A program made the position numbers and the translations under genes. Of a stretch of DNA of 64,000 bases, positions 15,690 to 28,027 are shown one piece after another; within the stretch, counting starts at the first letter, position 1; the number at the start of each line of letters is the position of its first letter. Where the stretch lies: positions 155,108,547 to 155,172,546 of the forward strand of contig NC_030678.2 in assembly GCF_000004195.4 (NCBI RefSeq), given 5' to 3'. Source of the DNA: Xenopus tropicalis. Its lineage: Eukaryota; Chordata; Amphibia; Anura; Pipidae. Below the pieces are notes generated by a model. The model did no database searches, had not been told where the DNA came from, and saw nothing but the letters and a program-made list of their open reading frames with translations.

Positions 15690-16321
15690 AGGCATTTCTA
15701 GTCAGATTCATTTTTAGTTTAGTTCTGCTTTTAACCTTTAATATGTTATAGAAAGGCTAATCTTAAATAAGTTTTCAATTGGGCTTTTTTTTTTTTTTTT
15801 AAATCATTTTTGAATTAATTCCCTTCTTCTTCTAACCCTGTCCAGCTTTCAAACAGGGGTCACCAACCCAACATTTAAAAAACAAATGCTCAGCAAGGCT
15901 ACAATTTTATTTATTGTTTTATTTTTTATACTTTTTGGTACTCATCTTTCTATTCAGGCCGCTCCAATTCTTATTTACAGGGCCGTATTTCTGATCCGTG
16001 CTCCCCAAGGCCAACTCCCGCCCCCCCCGCACATGCACATTTGCGAGTCCCTCCCTACCCCCCCTGCGAGCGCACGCATGCGCATTCGCGCGGGTGACAA
16101 TTTAAACTTCATACGGAGCAGTGGGGAGAGGTCCCCATTGCTCCTTATGGGAGCGAAACTTCGGCGCGGCAGGGCGGCATGCTGCCCCTAAATTTTTGCC
16201 GCCCTAGGCCTCGCCACAAATCCGGGCCTGCATATTCAAGCCTCTCCTTTAAATGGCACAATATACTGTATATATAGAATATAAATGGCACAATATACTG
16301 TATATATAGAATATAAATGGC
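9986..16321. repeat. 6336-bp tandem segmental duplication, copy B
   Basis: This is the second copy of the 3650-9985 segment. It includes the whole second satellite block and the second spacer, and the 16-base T run inside the spacer has the same length in both copies. That implies either a very recent unequal exchange or an assembly duplication. Confidence 0.88.
15690..16249. mobile_element. Satellite spacer 2 (copy of spacer 1)
   Basis: Base-for-base the same as spacer 1 as far as I compared it, including the T16 run, the GC-rich CpG-bearing part and the terminal CCTCTCCTTTAAA. It belongs to the 6336-bp duplicated segment. Confidence 0.75.
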
Positions 16322-18376
16322 ACAATATACTGTATATATAGAATATAAATGTCACACTATACTGTATATATAGAATGTAAATGGCACAATATACTGTATA
16401 TATAGAATATAAATGGCACACTATACTGTATATATAGAATATAAATGTCACACTATACTGTATATATAGAATATAAATGGCACAATATACTGTATATATA
16501 GAATATAAATGGCACAATATACTGTATATATAGAATATAAATGTCACACTATACTGTATATATAGAATATAAATGGCACAATATACTGTATATATAGAAT
16601 ATAAATGGCACACTATACTGTACATATAGAATATAAATGGCACACTATACTGTATATATAGAATATAAATGGCACAATATACTGTATATATAGAATATAA
16701 ATGGCACACTATACTGTATATATAGAATATAAATGGCACACTATACTGTATATATAGAATATAAATGGCACACTATACTGTATATATAGAATAGAAATGG
16801 CACACTATACTGTATATATAGAATATAAATGGCACACTATACTGTATATATAGAATATAAATGGCACACTATACTGTATATATAGAATATAAATGGCACA
16901 CTATACTGTATATATAGAATATAAATGTCACACTATACTGTATATATAGAATATAAATGGCACACTATACTGTATATATAGAATATAAATGGCACACTAT
17001 ACTGTATATATAGAATATAAATGGCACAATATACTGTATATATAGAATAGAAATGGCACACTATACTGTATATATAGAATATAAATGGCACAATATACTG
17101 TATATATAGAATAGAAATGTCACACTATACTGTATATATAGAATATAAATGGCACACTATACTGTATATATAGAATATAAATGGCACACTATACTGTATA
17201 TATAGAATATAAATGGCACAATATACTGTATATATAGAATAGAAATGTCACACTATACTGTATATATAGAATATAAATGGCACACTATACTGTATATATA
17301 GAATATAAATGGCACACTATACTGTATATATAGAATATAAATGGCACACTATACTGTATATATAGAATATAAATGGCACACTATACTGTATATATAGAAT
17401 AGAAATGCCACACTATACTGTATATATAGAATATAAATGGCACACTATACTGTATATATAGAATATAAATGGCACAATATACTGTATATATAGAATAGAA
17501 ATGTCACACTATACTGTATATATAGAATATAAATGGCACAATATACTGTATATATAGAATAGAAATGTCACACTATACTGTATATATAGAATATAAATGG
17601 CACACTATACTGTATATATAGAATATAAATGGCACACTATACTGTATATATAGAATAGAAATGTCACACTATACTGTATATATAGAATATAAATGGCACA
17701 CTATACTGTATATATAGAATATAAATGGCCCACTATACTGTATATATAGAATATAAATGGCACAATATACTGTATATATAGAATATAAATGGCACACTAT
17801 ACTGTATATATAGAATATAAATGGCACACTATACTGTATATATAGAATATAAATGGCACACTATACTGTATATATAGAATAGAAATGTCACACTATACTG
17901 TATATATAGAATATAAATGGCACACTATACTGTATATATAGAATAGAAATGGCACACTATACTCTATATATAGAATATAAATGGCACAATATACTGTATA
18001 TATAGAATAGAAATGTCACACTATACTGTATATATAGAATATAAATGGCACACTATACTGTATATATAGAATATAAATGGCACACTATACTGTATATATA
18101 GAATATAAATGGCACACTATACTGTATATATAGAATATAAATGGCACACTATACTGTATATATAGAATAGAAATGGCACAATATACTGTATATATAGAAT
18201 ATAAATGGCACAATATACTGTATATATAGAATATAAATGGCACACTATACTGTATATATAGAATAGAAATGGCACACTATACTGTATATATAGAATATAA
18301 ATGGCACACTATACTGTATATATAGAATAGAAATGGCACACTATACTGTATATATAGAATAGAAATGGCACAATAT
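16250..18376. repeat. 32-bp satellite, block 3 (about 66 units)
   Basis: The same 32-bp unit. It lacks the TGGTACAC, TGGAACAC and GCTGTATATACAG markers of blocks 1 and 2. It is rich in a local alternation of AATAGAAATGTCAC units with standard ones, so it was homogenised separately. It has the longest minus-strand open frame of the satellite (16236-16739, 167 codons), which I regard as non-coding. Confidence 0.96.
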
Positions 18377-18895
18377 AAGGCATTTCTAGTCAGATTCATT
18401 TTTAGGGTTTAGTTCTGCTTTTAACCTTAATATGTTATAGAAAGGCTAATCTTAAACAAGTTTTGAATTTTGCTTTTTTTTTTTTAATCGTTTTTAAATG
18501 ATTTCCCTTCTTCTTCTAACCCTGTCCAGCTTTCAAACAGGGGTCACCAACCCAACATTTAAAAAACAAATGCTCTGCAAGGCTACAATTTAATTTATTG
18601 TTTTTTATTTTTTTTTATACTTTTTGGTACTCATCTTTCTATTCAGGCTGCTCCTATTCATATTCACAGGGCCGTATTTCTGATCCGTGCTCCCCAAGGC
18701 TAACTCCCTCAACCCCCCACCCCCCCCGTGCGCGTGCGCATTCGCGAGTCACTCCCTCCCGCAGTGGGGAGAGGTTCCCATTGCTCCTTATGGGAGCGAA
18801 ACTTCGGCGGGGCGGCATGCTGCCCCTAAATTTTTGCCGCCCTAGGCCTCACGACAAATCCGGGCCTGCATATTCAAGCCTCTCCTTTAAATCAA
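18377..18895. mobile_element. Satellite spacer 3, diverged, and right boundary of the nested MITE
   Basis: Related to spacers 1 and 2 but diverged: a shorter T run, substitutions, and loss of part of the GC-rich section around the GCGCATTCGCG motif. It ends CCTCTCCTTTAAA, followed by unique DNA instead of satellite. This right end forms an 11-bp inverted repeat (TTTAAAGGAGA) with the left end near 826. Confidence 0.65.
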
Positions 18896-19675
18896 TGCCT
18901 TGTTGCTAGAGTAATTTGAAACCTAGCAAAAAGATGCTGAAATTCCATGCTGGAGATCTGCTGAATGAAAAGGAAAATAATTCAAAAACCACAAAAAAAT
19001 AAAAATGAAAACCAATTGCAAATTGTTGTAGAATATTACTCTATAACATACCAAATGATCATTTAAAGCTGGACCACCAATTTATAGTCGTCATATAAAC
19101 ACAATGCTGAATGCCACATTTTACACAGAGCTACACAATCCTGTAAAATCAATACAAAGCTTGATAAATATGGCAGATGCCGATGCCTGGAGTTCAGGCG
19201 CCAGTGTTTTCTGTATTCAGTCGCCTTTTTTTTTTTTACACAGATTGATAAATAGGCCCCGTTGTGTTCCCAGTGTTCCCAGACACCTGGCGCATTCCCT
19301 GTTCTATAGAGAGCCACACAATACAATACCGGCCGAGTGTCTTCCATGTGTTCTGGGTACACACCAGGCGCTTTAGATGTTTATTTTTCAGTGTTTGGTT
19401 TCTTTGCACGACATGCTAATAGCAGTGGTGGAATTCCGACTATGTACTTGTTTAGGGTGAGGGGCACTTATTTTTATTCAGATTTCCTTGGCACAGGAAT
19501 GAGGTTTATGATATGTATGAAGGTAGCGTGGCTGTTTCACAGCTCCTGAGCATTGACAGGCTAATTCCCTGGGCTCCTTTGTGCAGCCACAATAGCAGGT
19601 ACTTCCTCAGCCCCCGGGGTCACATGTAGGTGTGAAATTGTCCCCACCGTGACACTACTCTGTGCACTTGTTCAA
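18896..19675. other. Intergenic, no feature recognised
   Basis: Mixed-composition DNA with a short T run near 19230. The open frames here are short, overlap on both strands and resemble no protein I know. Confidence 0.5.
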
Positions 19676-19965
19676 CAGTTTGTACCAGGTCACATGGGGC
19701 AAGAGAGCAGGCAGAGTAAACCTGGGACTATACAAGTGCAGGGAAGAGATTCCTTCAAACAGGAAGGGATTTGCATGTATATAGCCAGTTAGGTGCCAGC
19801 ACTTCCCCAGAATGGCAGAACAGTTTGTACCAGGTCACATGGGGCAAGAGAGCAGGCAGAGTAAACCTGGGACTATACAAGTGCAGGGAAGAGATTCCTT
19901 CAAACAGGAAGGGATTTGCATGTATATAGCCAGTTAGGTGCCAGCACTTCCCCAGAATGGCAGAA
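19676..19965. repeat. 145-bp tandem duplication, two copies
   Basis: Positions 19676-19820 and 19821-19965 are direct repeats with no visible difference, both running from CAGTTTGTACCAGGTCACAT to CCCCAGAATGGCAGAA. The near-identity implies a recent duplication or possibly an assembly effect. Confidence 0.9.
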
Positions 19966-20049
19966 CTGGCAGAATTTTCATTTACTCCACTAACCTGTGG
20001 ACCTCTTTTTTAGTAGGTATTGATAGATATGCACCCACTTTGACATTTC

Positions 20050-20770
20050 TTTTACATGCCCTTTCCCATCTTGCCCTTCTGACACCATCTTGTTTCTCTG
20101 CCAACCTTGTTCCCTATTGGCATTATCTTGCTGTACTGGCATATTGTGTCCCTCTGACACCATCTTACCATGCTGACACAATCTTGCCCTATTGGCACCA
20201 TCTTGTCCCTCTGACACCATCTTTCCCCACTGGCACCCCTTTTGTCCTACTGGCACCCTCTTGTCCTATTGGCACCATTTTGTCCCTCTGACACCATCTT
20301 TCCCCACTGGCACCCTCTTGTCCTTCTGGCACCCTTCTTGTCCTACTGGCACCCCTCTTGTCCTACTGGCACCCTGTTGTCCTATTGGCACCATTTTGTC
20401 CCTCTGACACCATCTTTCCCCACTGGCACCCTCTTGTCCTACTGGCACCCCTCTTGTCCTACTGGCACCCTCTTGTCCTACTGGCACCCCTCTTGTCCTA
20501 CTGGCACCCTCTTGTCCTACTGGCACCATTTTGTCCCTCTGACACCATCTTGCTCTGCTGCAACAATCTCGCCCATCTGATTCCATCTTGCCCTACTGGA
20601 ACTATCTTGCCCCTCTGACACCACCTTCCCTACTGGAACTATCTTGCCCCTCTGACACCACCTTCCCTACTGGAACTATCTTGCCCCTCTGACACCACCT
20701 TCCCTACTGGAACTATCTTGCCCCTCTGACACCACCTTGCCCTACTGGAACTATATCAACCTACTGGCAT
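20050..20770. repeat. Minisatellite of CTACTGGCACC-type short units
   Basis: An irregular array of roughly 18-20-bp units alternating TTGTCCTACTGGCACC, TTGTCCCTCTGACACC and, at its right end, TGGAACTATCTTGCCCC. Long open frames on both strands (for example 20242-20580 plus and 20266-20586 minus) are by-products of the repeat. Confidence 0.9.
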
Positions 20771-23214
20771 CTTCTTGTGTTGAAATTTTGGAATCCTGTT
20801 ATTTATTTAGTGGTACAGTACATTCATTTCATTCATTCATTTACAAAAAGGCATTTTCTGTTCTGTACAAACAGTAGCCTAAACCTCAGCATGAATAAGG
20901 ACTGTAAAGCATAGAAGGCTATTTCCCTTGCATGCAGAGTAGTCAGTAGATGAAGCACAAAATACTCTTGGGCAGCATGTGTTGGGGCCATTATCCACCC
21001 ACTCGTATGTGTGGGGACACTTTGAGAGAAACAAGAGCACTGGGAGGTTTTTCATCTTTCACATATAAATAATCACCCCTTTTCGACTATAACAGCCACT
21101 CTGCGTTTTATATTTAAATTGCATTCTCGTTATTAGAAAATGCTTATTTTTTTAAAAAAAATCTTTGGTTAGTAATGTAACTTGTTTTGCCCCCATGTCT
21201 GCCACCTTTTCCGGACAAAAATACTGGCCTTCCTATATTTTTAACTTTCTTCCCTACTAATAACATTTCACATAAAGCATTATTTTACGGACCAGGCTGG
21301 TAAAATACTCTCCAAGTGGCAACCCACTGGCTCATCTCCTGGCAACATGGCTGCTCCTCTCCTTACCTCCCAGCAGGCCCATAATGGTGGGCCCTGGGGC
21401 AGTCCCACCCCACCTCCCATAATGTTTACACCACTGATTCGGAAAACAAATAGTTTCTGAAAACTGATACTTGCAGATGGAGCAAGCTCTGGACACATAC
21501 AATACAGGGATCCCTCAGTACACCATTACATGGTGGTCACAGCATATGCTACAATAGAGTAAGGCACAGTATACATTGCTATCCCTTTGATAAATACATC
21601 CCTACAAACCATACAGAATGATATAATGCGCTCTCCTCTTATTTCTGAGTTTCTTGTGCTGTATTTGGCTGCTGTACAGCATCAGAAACTCACTGCAGCT
21701 TTAGCTTTTCACCTCTGCATGTAAATCCTTGCCAATGAACACTAGATGGAGCTGTTTAACCTCGCTAGCAGCACAGCCAGGGGTGGTATTGCCAAAGTGT
21801 AATTCTTATATTGTAGGAATACCTACTGTCAGGTGTCTGCTTCCCTCCCAAATGGGCACAGTATTGTCCTGCCGGGCACAGAGACGACAGACGCCTGGTT
21901 CTACCCAGCTGGGCTTTAACCTCCGCACAAGCCCACTGCATAAAGGGGTGGGGTGAGATGTTGGGAAATGTCAAGCAAACCCTCTTGATGCCTCTGCTTG
22001 CCATTATATACCTGTACATGGACATTTCTATGAAATTAAAAAGCTGTTGCAGGTTAAGTGTTCATGGGACAGGTCAGGACCGAGACTGAAAATAGGCCCT
22101 GGCATTTCAAGTACACAGAGGCCCAAACAGCCCCCACCCGCCCAATAAATAGTGACTGTCTGTGGCATCTTACAGCAGCCCCTCTGGCATTTGCCAGAAC
22201 CTACAAATTGCTCACAGCACCATCAGTACTACTGTACCATAATATACTTATAATTAGCTCCCTCTGCCATCATAAAGACATGCTTATAGCAGTTGCATAG
22301 TGCGTTTGCACCAACTGCCAATGCTGACATTATGAGGAAATGTGTAAAATCTAAGGATCCACTGACCTGCAAGTCTTCTACTTGTAGTGGGTGCTGGGAG
22401 TGGTAGCACAGGTACAATTATAGAACTGCAAGCCAAACAGCCTAGATATCAGGATCTTTGGGCCAACATGTACCCTGCAGCATATTGCTAATAGATCACC
22501 TAAGGATTATGATGCCACCTACTGACAATAATTAAGTATGTTGCAAGCAACATCTAAGTGTCAAGTCTTGAATAAAGGCAGAAGACAAAATAAATACTTG
22601 GGACTTTTCCTTCCAAGTAATAATACCAAGGAAAGCCCTGTGTGGTTGCTATGGGGAAGCAGAGTGGCACTGTGGCACATTGGTTAGCATTGCTGCCCTT
22701 TTTCACTGGCATCTTGGGTACAAACGTGGGGCACTTTTTGCATGAAATTTTTCTTTTCTCCCACATTTTGCTCTCTAATGGGGACCTCGGTGTAAGGGCT
22801 GCCAGCTTCCAAAATCCTAAGAAACAAACCTTTCTATATGAATATATGTGTATATATAATGCACTTTGAGCATTTAGAATTGTAACCCCGCCCCCTGCCA
22901 TAGGCTCGGAAGTGAGATAAGATAAACCTGAATAAGTACAGACTGAGCCAAATGAGGAAGGCGCTAAAAGTATTGATTTTTCCCCTGCTGGTGAAGAAAC
23001 AAGATAATTGGAGCAATAGATAACATTTGTTTTTTTTACTCAGCACCCCCCCCCCCCCCGCAACTGGGATGAAGGGTCTCTTAAAAAGGCAATTTTCAGA
23101 GGTGTGACAGCACTGGCATAAACTTTATAAAGCTAGCGTTCAGTGTTTGCCAGTCTCTGCTGATATATGTACGCCTATATATCAATCATCGTGGTTCAAT
23201 TGGGGGTGATAGTA
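20771..23214. other. Intergenic 3' of pdx1, no gene seen
   Basis: No supported coding, RNA or mobile feature. A C14 run occurs near 23046-23060. Short open frames lack protein character. Confidence 0.5.
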
Positions 23215-23218
23215 TAGG

Positions 23219-23520
23219 AGGCCATACACGGGCAGATTTAAACTGCCAATTCAGGTCCTTTAGATCGATTCGGCAGTGCCTGTCTGTGTACACTGCCTGT
23301 GTATGGGGCCCTCCTTCAGGCCTGCCTGACCGATATCTGGACAAAAAATTAGACAGATGTCAATCGGACGGGCTTGATTTTACTGTCAATCGACTCATTG
23401 ATACAGTCCTCACTGCAACTTCTCATAACCCAAGGTGGGCTTATCGGGGGAAAGTTTAGCTCGTTTGGTGACCTCACCAAATGAGCAAATCTTACCATTG
23501 GCCATCTTATGACATGTTCA
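23219..23520. mobile_element. Putative MITE of the GGCCATACACGGGC family
   Basis: It starts GGCCATACACGGGCAGAT and carries internal inverted segments typical of a Xenopus MITE family also seen at 35212-35491 and, more diverged, at about 29633-29880. The right end is unclear. Confidence 0.45.
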
Positions 23521-26057
23521 TTTTGTATACTCCCCTTTATGACCCTGAATAGTACACTTCTCAGTAGTCCTATTAGAAAGTCAGGAATGGCTCTCACTGA
23601 GCATGTGCAAGCCACTGGCCACAGAGAAAGGCTTATTATGAAAAGTAAGATGGGGAGGTCCAGGGGTTATGGTTATGATCACTGGTGTCATAGGTAACAT
23701 TGTGGACCACGACACCGACAAAGACTGATGTAGAACAAAGTTGCTCAATTAGTAACCCGGTTGCGCTATGTGGCCGTGATGATGATCCCCATCAATAAAC
23801 ATTTCCCACTTACCCTAGTGACTTACAGTGATGCAGATGTTTCCATTGGAACAGAGACAGCACTAGGTATATGTACCCAGTAAAAGAGATCTCCTTGCCA
23901 GTGTGGGCTACGGCTTATTTCATGTTTTTGTGATAAGAAGAGCTGTACCGTCTGTGGGGAGAGATGCCTCCGAGAGGTTCTGGCTATGAATCAGATTCCA
24001 GTAGATCATGAGTTGTGGGATCTTTAGTACAACCCCACTAATCTCCTGCAAGATATCCATTCTGCAGAAGACATATAAATGATAAAAACACTTCCTTCCC
24101 TTTATCCTTAGCTGCTGCACCAGGTAACAAAATGTCTACATCACTGTATCTAAAAAGTATGAAAGGAACATTGGGCAACATGGAAGTGGAAGGTGAAAGG
24201 CACAGGATCACAATGTTCCAGAGGTTATCAAACCTGCCCGATGGACACTTGGCCAATTTCCGGCCAGTTATCAACCAGGTAGGTCCGTGGGGGGGTCACA
24301 AAATAATCTGAAGGAGTCAAATTGGCAGCTTAAAGAAGAAGGAAAGTCTAAATCACTGGAGGGTGCCTAACGACGACTGCCCTGGCCCAGGGTATTTCTT
24401 TGGTGCAATATTTTCTCTCTTCTTTTCGGGCATGCACGTGCGCATTAAACGTTCCTTCTCCTTTAAATCTGCCTGTGTATGGCCACCTTAAGTCAACTGT
24501 TACCTCAGGGCTGGCAGATGCCGCAAGATGTGGCAATATTTTATGGAGATGTTGGGATCACTTCGTAAGGGAGAGTAGAGAACACTAATATGATTTTTGT
24601 ACAAAACACAAAATTAAAGGGGGACTGTCACCCTGAGAAATAATTCCAGATGTTTTTCTATTGTGCTAGTCAGGCAAAATGAACTTTATTTACACTATAT
24701 ACATTATATAAATCTCGTTTCCTTCAGTCTCGGAATTCACCATCACAGCAAGCAGGAAGGTGCCATTTGTTTACACTGTTATTAAGGCAAGCTTTGCATC
24801 ATCCCAGATGTATGTGCCAATGGGGGGGCCTGACACGGGTCAAAAAAAATTTCATTACAGTAATGATGCTTCATTGTTATTTGTATATGACAATAAAACT
24901 TGAAACTTGAAACTTGATTCCCATGCCTAGGCTTTACAATTATAGGCAATGAGGAGGGAGGGGAATTGAAAGAAGGGCAGTGACATCTAGGAAGTGCTCA
25001 ATGGAAAGTGAAAGCAACTGCCTGCCAGTATATGATTGACAGGCTTGGATGTTTTAATAAAACCAATGCGATGTCTAATTTCAAAAAGATTTTTATTATA
25101 CAGCTGGGGTGGCTTGGAGGGGGCAGGGCCCATGAGGGCTGGGGCGCACTGGGTTTTCTCCTGGTGTCCCGTTGACCTAGTCTGACCCTGGATATCTAAA
25201 TTCAGTGGCAGATAAATCTGTTCACATTTCATGTATGATCAGGGCCGCCATCAGGGCATGGCCGTATTTATATATAGGGTGCCTATATCATTGAGAAAAT
25301 TTTAAAAATCTGGTGACGGAGCTGGGGGATGAGGGTGCAGAGCGCAATGGTGGATGAAAGTGATTTGCCCTCCGCAATTTGGAGGGCGTGTTTAGGTCCA
25401 GGGCCTAGGGTGGCACGGGACCTAAATACAGCCCTCTACCAGGTGTTTCCTGAAGTTAGAGACCCTGTGACCGAGATACAAACGCACAATTTATGGGTCA
25501 CAAAAGCAGTAGAGATGGTGTGGAGTAGGCAGAGTTGGCAGAGGATGGATCATGGGTGGAGTTTTGGCATAAATGGGGAGTGGCCATGCATGCAAAGGGG
25601 CTCTTTTATTTTAATTGGGGCCCCATTTTACTTGTTTACAGGGCCCAAAGGGTCTAGGTGACCAATGGATTCATAAATGAAGGTCCTGCTAATTAATTAT
25701 ATGACAGTATGCAGCCTCATGATTACTGACAACAGCCCTTTTTGTGCTCATCATTATAGTGTGCAACCGAGGCTTCAGAAACATGCAAAGTCCACTCAAA
25801 AATGCCCATGTTCACATCCGCTACATCCATTTGAATAAGTCCATTAATACTCTGGATTTTACCAATATGTGCTTTATTTAAATAAAAATGGAGAGTGAAA
25901 TACAAAATAAACTTAAGTCAATACTGGAAAATAAGGAAATGCAAAATGTCCCAATTCATAAACACAGAAGCAACATACAATAGCTTGAACCTCCTCAGTC
26001 ATGCATGTGGCTTCTGTATGCACACACAAACATTCACACAGATATGTACTACATGTA
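23521..26057. other. Intergenic, with a possible retroelement 3' tail
   Basis: Around 24850-24916 the text TGACAATAAAACTTGAAACT, followed by a further ACTTGAAACTTG repeat, looks like a non-LTR retrotransposon 3' end with a short tandem tail. About 25238 begins CAGGGCCGCCATCAGGG, a hAT-type terminus, with no partner found. No gene is supported. Confidence 0.4.
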
Positions 26058-26570
26058 CAGGTATCGGATCCCTTATCTGGAACCCTGTTATCCAGAAAGT
26101 TACGAATTACGGAAAGGCCGTCGCCCATAGATTTCCTTTTACTCTGTAATAATAAAACAGTACCTGTACTTGATCCCAACTAAGATATAATTACCCCTTA
26201 TTGGGGGCAGAACAGTCCTATTGGGTTTATTTAATGGTTAAATGATTCCCTTTTCTCTGTAATAATAAAACAGTACCTGTACTTGATCCCAACTAAGATA
26301 TAATTACCCCTTATTGGGGCAGAACAGCCCTATTGGGTTTATTTAATGGTTAAATGATTCCCTTTTCTCTGTAATAATAAAACAGTACCTGTACTTGATC
26401 CCCACTAAGATATAATTAATCCTTATTGGAGGCAAAACAAGACTATTGGGTTCATAAAATATTTAAATGATGTTTAGCAGACTTAAGTTATGGAGATCCA
26501 AATTACAGAAAGATCTCTTATCCGGAAAACCCCAGGTCCCGAGCATTCTGGATAACAGGTCCCATACCTG
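26058..26570. mobile_element. TA-flanked MITE with partial 113-bp array (inverted orientation)
   Basis: Bounded by CAGGTATCGGATCC and GGTCCCATACCTG, terminal inverted repeats flanked by TA. The interior holds about 2.6 copies of the 113-bp unit (about 26150-26460) in minus orientation. It lies about 0.5-1 kb past the pdx1 stop codon. Confidence 0.8.
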
Positions 26571-26572
26571 TA

Positions 26573-26574
26573 CT

Positions 26575-26607
<33 letters not shown>

Positions 26608-26640
26608 CATACATATACATATATATATATATTTATATAA
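26573..26640. repeat. TA/CATA microsatellite
   Basis: Alternating CATA and TA repeats adjoining the right end of the preceding MITE. Confidence 0.9.
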
Positions 26641-27096
26641 AAATTCTGGCCTAACATATCATGTAATTTTGTCATTATATATCTCAAAAAGTATTATGAT
26701 GGGCCAGTCCATTTTTGCTGACAATCATATGGTTTTTGTACCCCTAATAACCCTTCACATGTTGGTACAATTCTAGAATATCTTACAAATAATTTGCAAT
26801 GTCATAAAAATAACGCCTCTATGCTAGCACACTGTACTATGCAATGAATAAAGAACATTCAATACTTTCTAAGATCGGAGTCTGAATATTTGCACCTAAA
26901 ACAATATAATAGTAATTACTGTTGTACAAGGAGAAAAAACATTTTTTGTTGTTGCTGTTAATTGGCAAAAGAAGAGGGCTCATTCTATAAGTGGTTGTAT
27001 TTCATTTTATGGTCTATTGTGTCCATGAAAAGTTGATCTCCATAATACTTGTGAGACAATACGAACTGGGCCAGCATTTCATTTTCTTGGCTATTT

Positions 27097-27503
27097 CTAT
27101 CGTTTTTCTGCCTGCCGCAAGGATCCGGTAGCGGGAATGGGATTGGACTGGGGCGAAGTTGGCAGAGCAGAAGAACGGACCAAGTCCCCTGTGTTTTGGG
27201 AGTTTCCAAGACATTGAGGCTCATCTTTAATCACATCAGCAGAGGACACAACAGAGTCTTGTTCTGGGTCGCTGCCCCTTCCTCTCTTTTTATCTTCCTC
27301 CTTCTTCCACTTCATTCTTCGGTTCTGGAACCAGATTTTTATGTGTCTCTCTGTCAGGTTCAGCATGACTGCCAGCTCTACTCTCCGTGGTCTCGAGATG
27401 TATTTGTTGAAGAGGAACTCCTTCTCTAGCTCCAGCAGCTGGGCTCTTGTGTAGGCTGTCCTTGTTCTTTTGTTCTCCTCTTGTTCCATTATGTATGATC
27501 CAC
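27097..27503 (-). CDS. pdx1: pdx1 exon 2: homeodomain and C-terminus
   Basis: The exon begins after a TTACAG acceptor (27504-27509) and ends at TAG (27099-27097). Spliced to exon 1 it gives 816 nt, that is 271 residues plus stop, close to the 283 of human PDX1. The homeodomain is complete (about residues 147-206), runs from NKRTRTAY to MKWKKEE, and has the Antp-class WFQN core with Gln50 and Asn51. Homeodomain position 44 is His (ERHIKIWFQ), a residue that marks Pdx1 within this class. The basic KKR just after the homeodomain (208-210) fits a nuclear localisation signal. The C-terminal 65 residues are Ser/Pro/Asp-rich, lack the long proline runs of mammals, and contain an IKDEP motif (228-232) of SUMO-consensus form. 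No frameshift or stop interrupts it, so the gene looks intact. Confidence 0.97.
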
Positions 27504-28027
27504 CTGTAATGAGAGAAAATCACTATTTAGCTGTGGTTGCACATGCTCCTTGTATATGTCATATATATCCACACATCAACAGCAGAGCCCCATGCATGCA
27601 AATCAGCAGCCACCCTGGGAACAAGCCAAGTTCTACTCAAAAACTTTCCACTTTTGTGTGATATACTACATATTTTTGGCTTGGAGAAAAGTTTCAGAAG
27701 CATAGAGACACATATCACATGGTGCTACCAAATAGCCAATCACAGCCCTTATGTTGTATGTGTGGGTCAACAATACTTAGAACACTAAGCTAATTGTAGC
27801 CTATTGGCTCACCATTCCAAATCATATAAACAAAACTCCCCTTAAATGACAGAACTTAATTTATGTAACATTGTGTGTGTAGATTCTTTTGTTTTTATAT
27901 AAGCTGGGTGATTATTCTTTCTTTCTGGCCTCCAAAAATCAAGAAGAAATAATAAACTGAACCCTGGTGGATACAACTGAACAACAGTTACAACTGAAGC
28001 ATTAGATGATTGTACATCTCTATAGGG

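Noticed and set aside
1285..16739. Many minus-strand open frames of 70-167 codons reading repeats of PFIFYIYSIVCHLYSIYTV
   Set aside because: They arise because the 32-bp satellite unit is stop-free on this strand in several frames. They have no separate start context, no codon bias and no homology beyond the repeat itself.
20242..20586. Overlapping 106-117-codon open frames in the CTACTGGCACC minisatellite
   Set aside because: Both strands are open at once over the same tandem repeat, as expected of a short repeat lacking stop codons.
26400..27096. pdx1 polyadenylation signal
   Set aside because: I looked for AATAAA/ATTAAA on the minus strand below 27097 and found none in a convincing position before the MITE at 26570; those inside the MITE array are repeat-borne, so I did not call a terminator.
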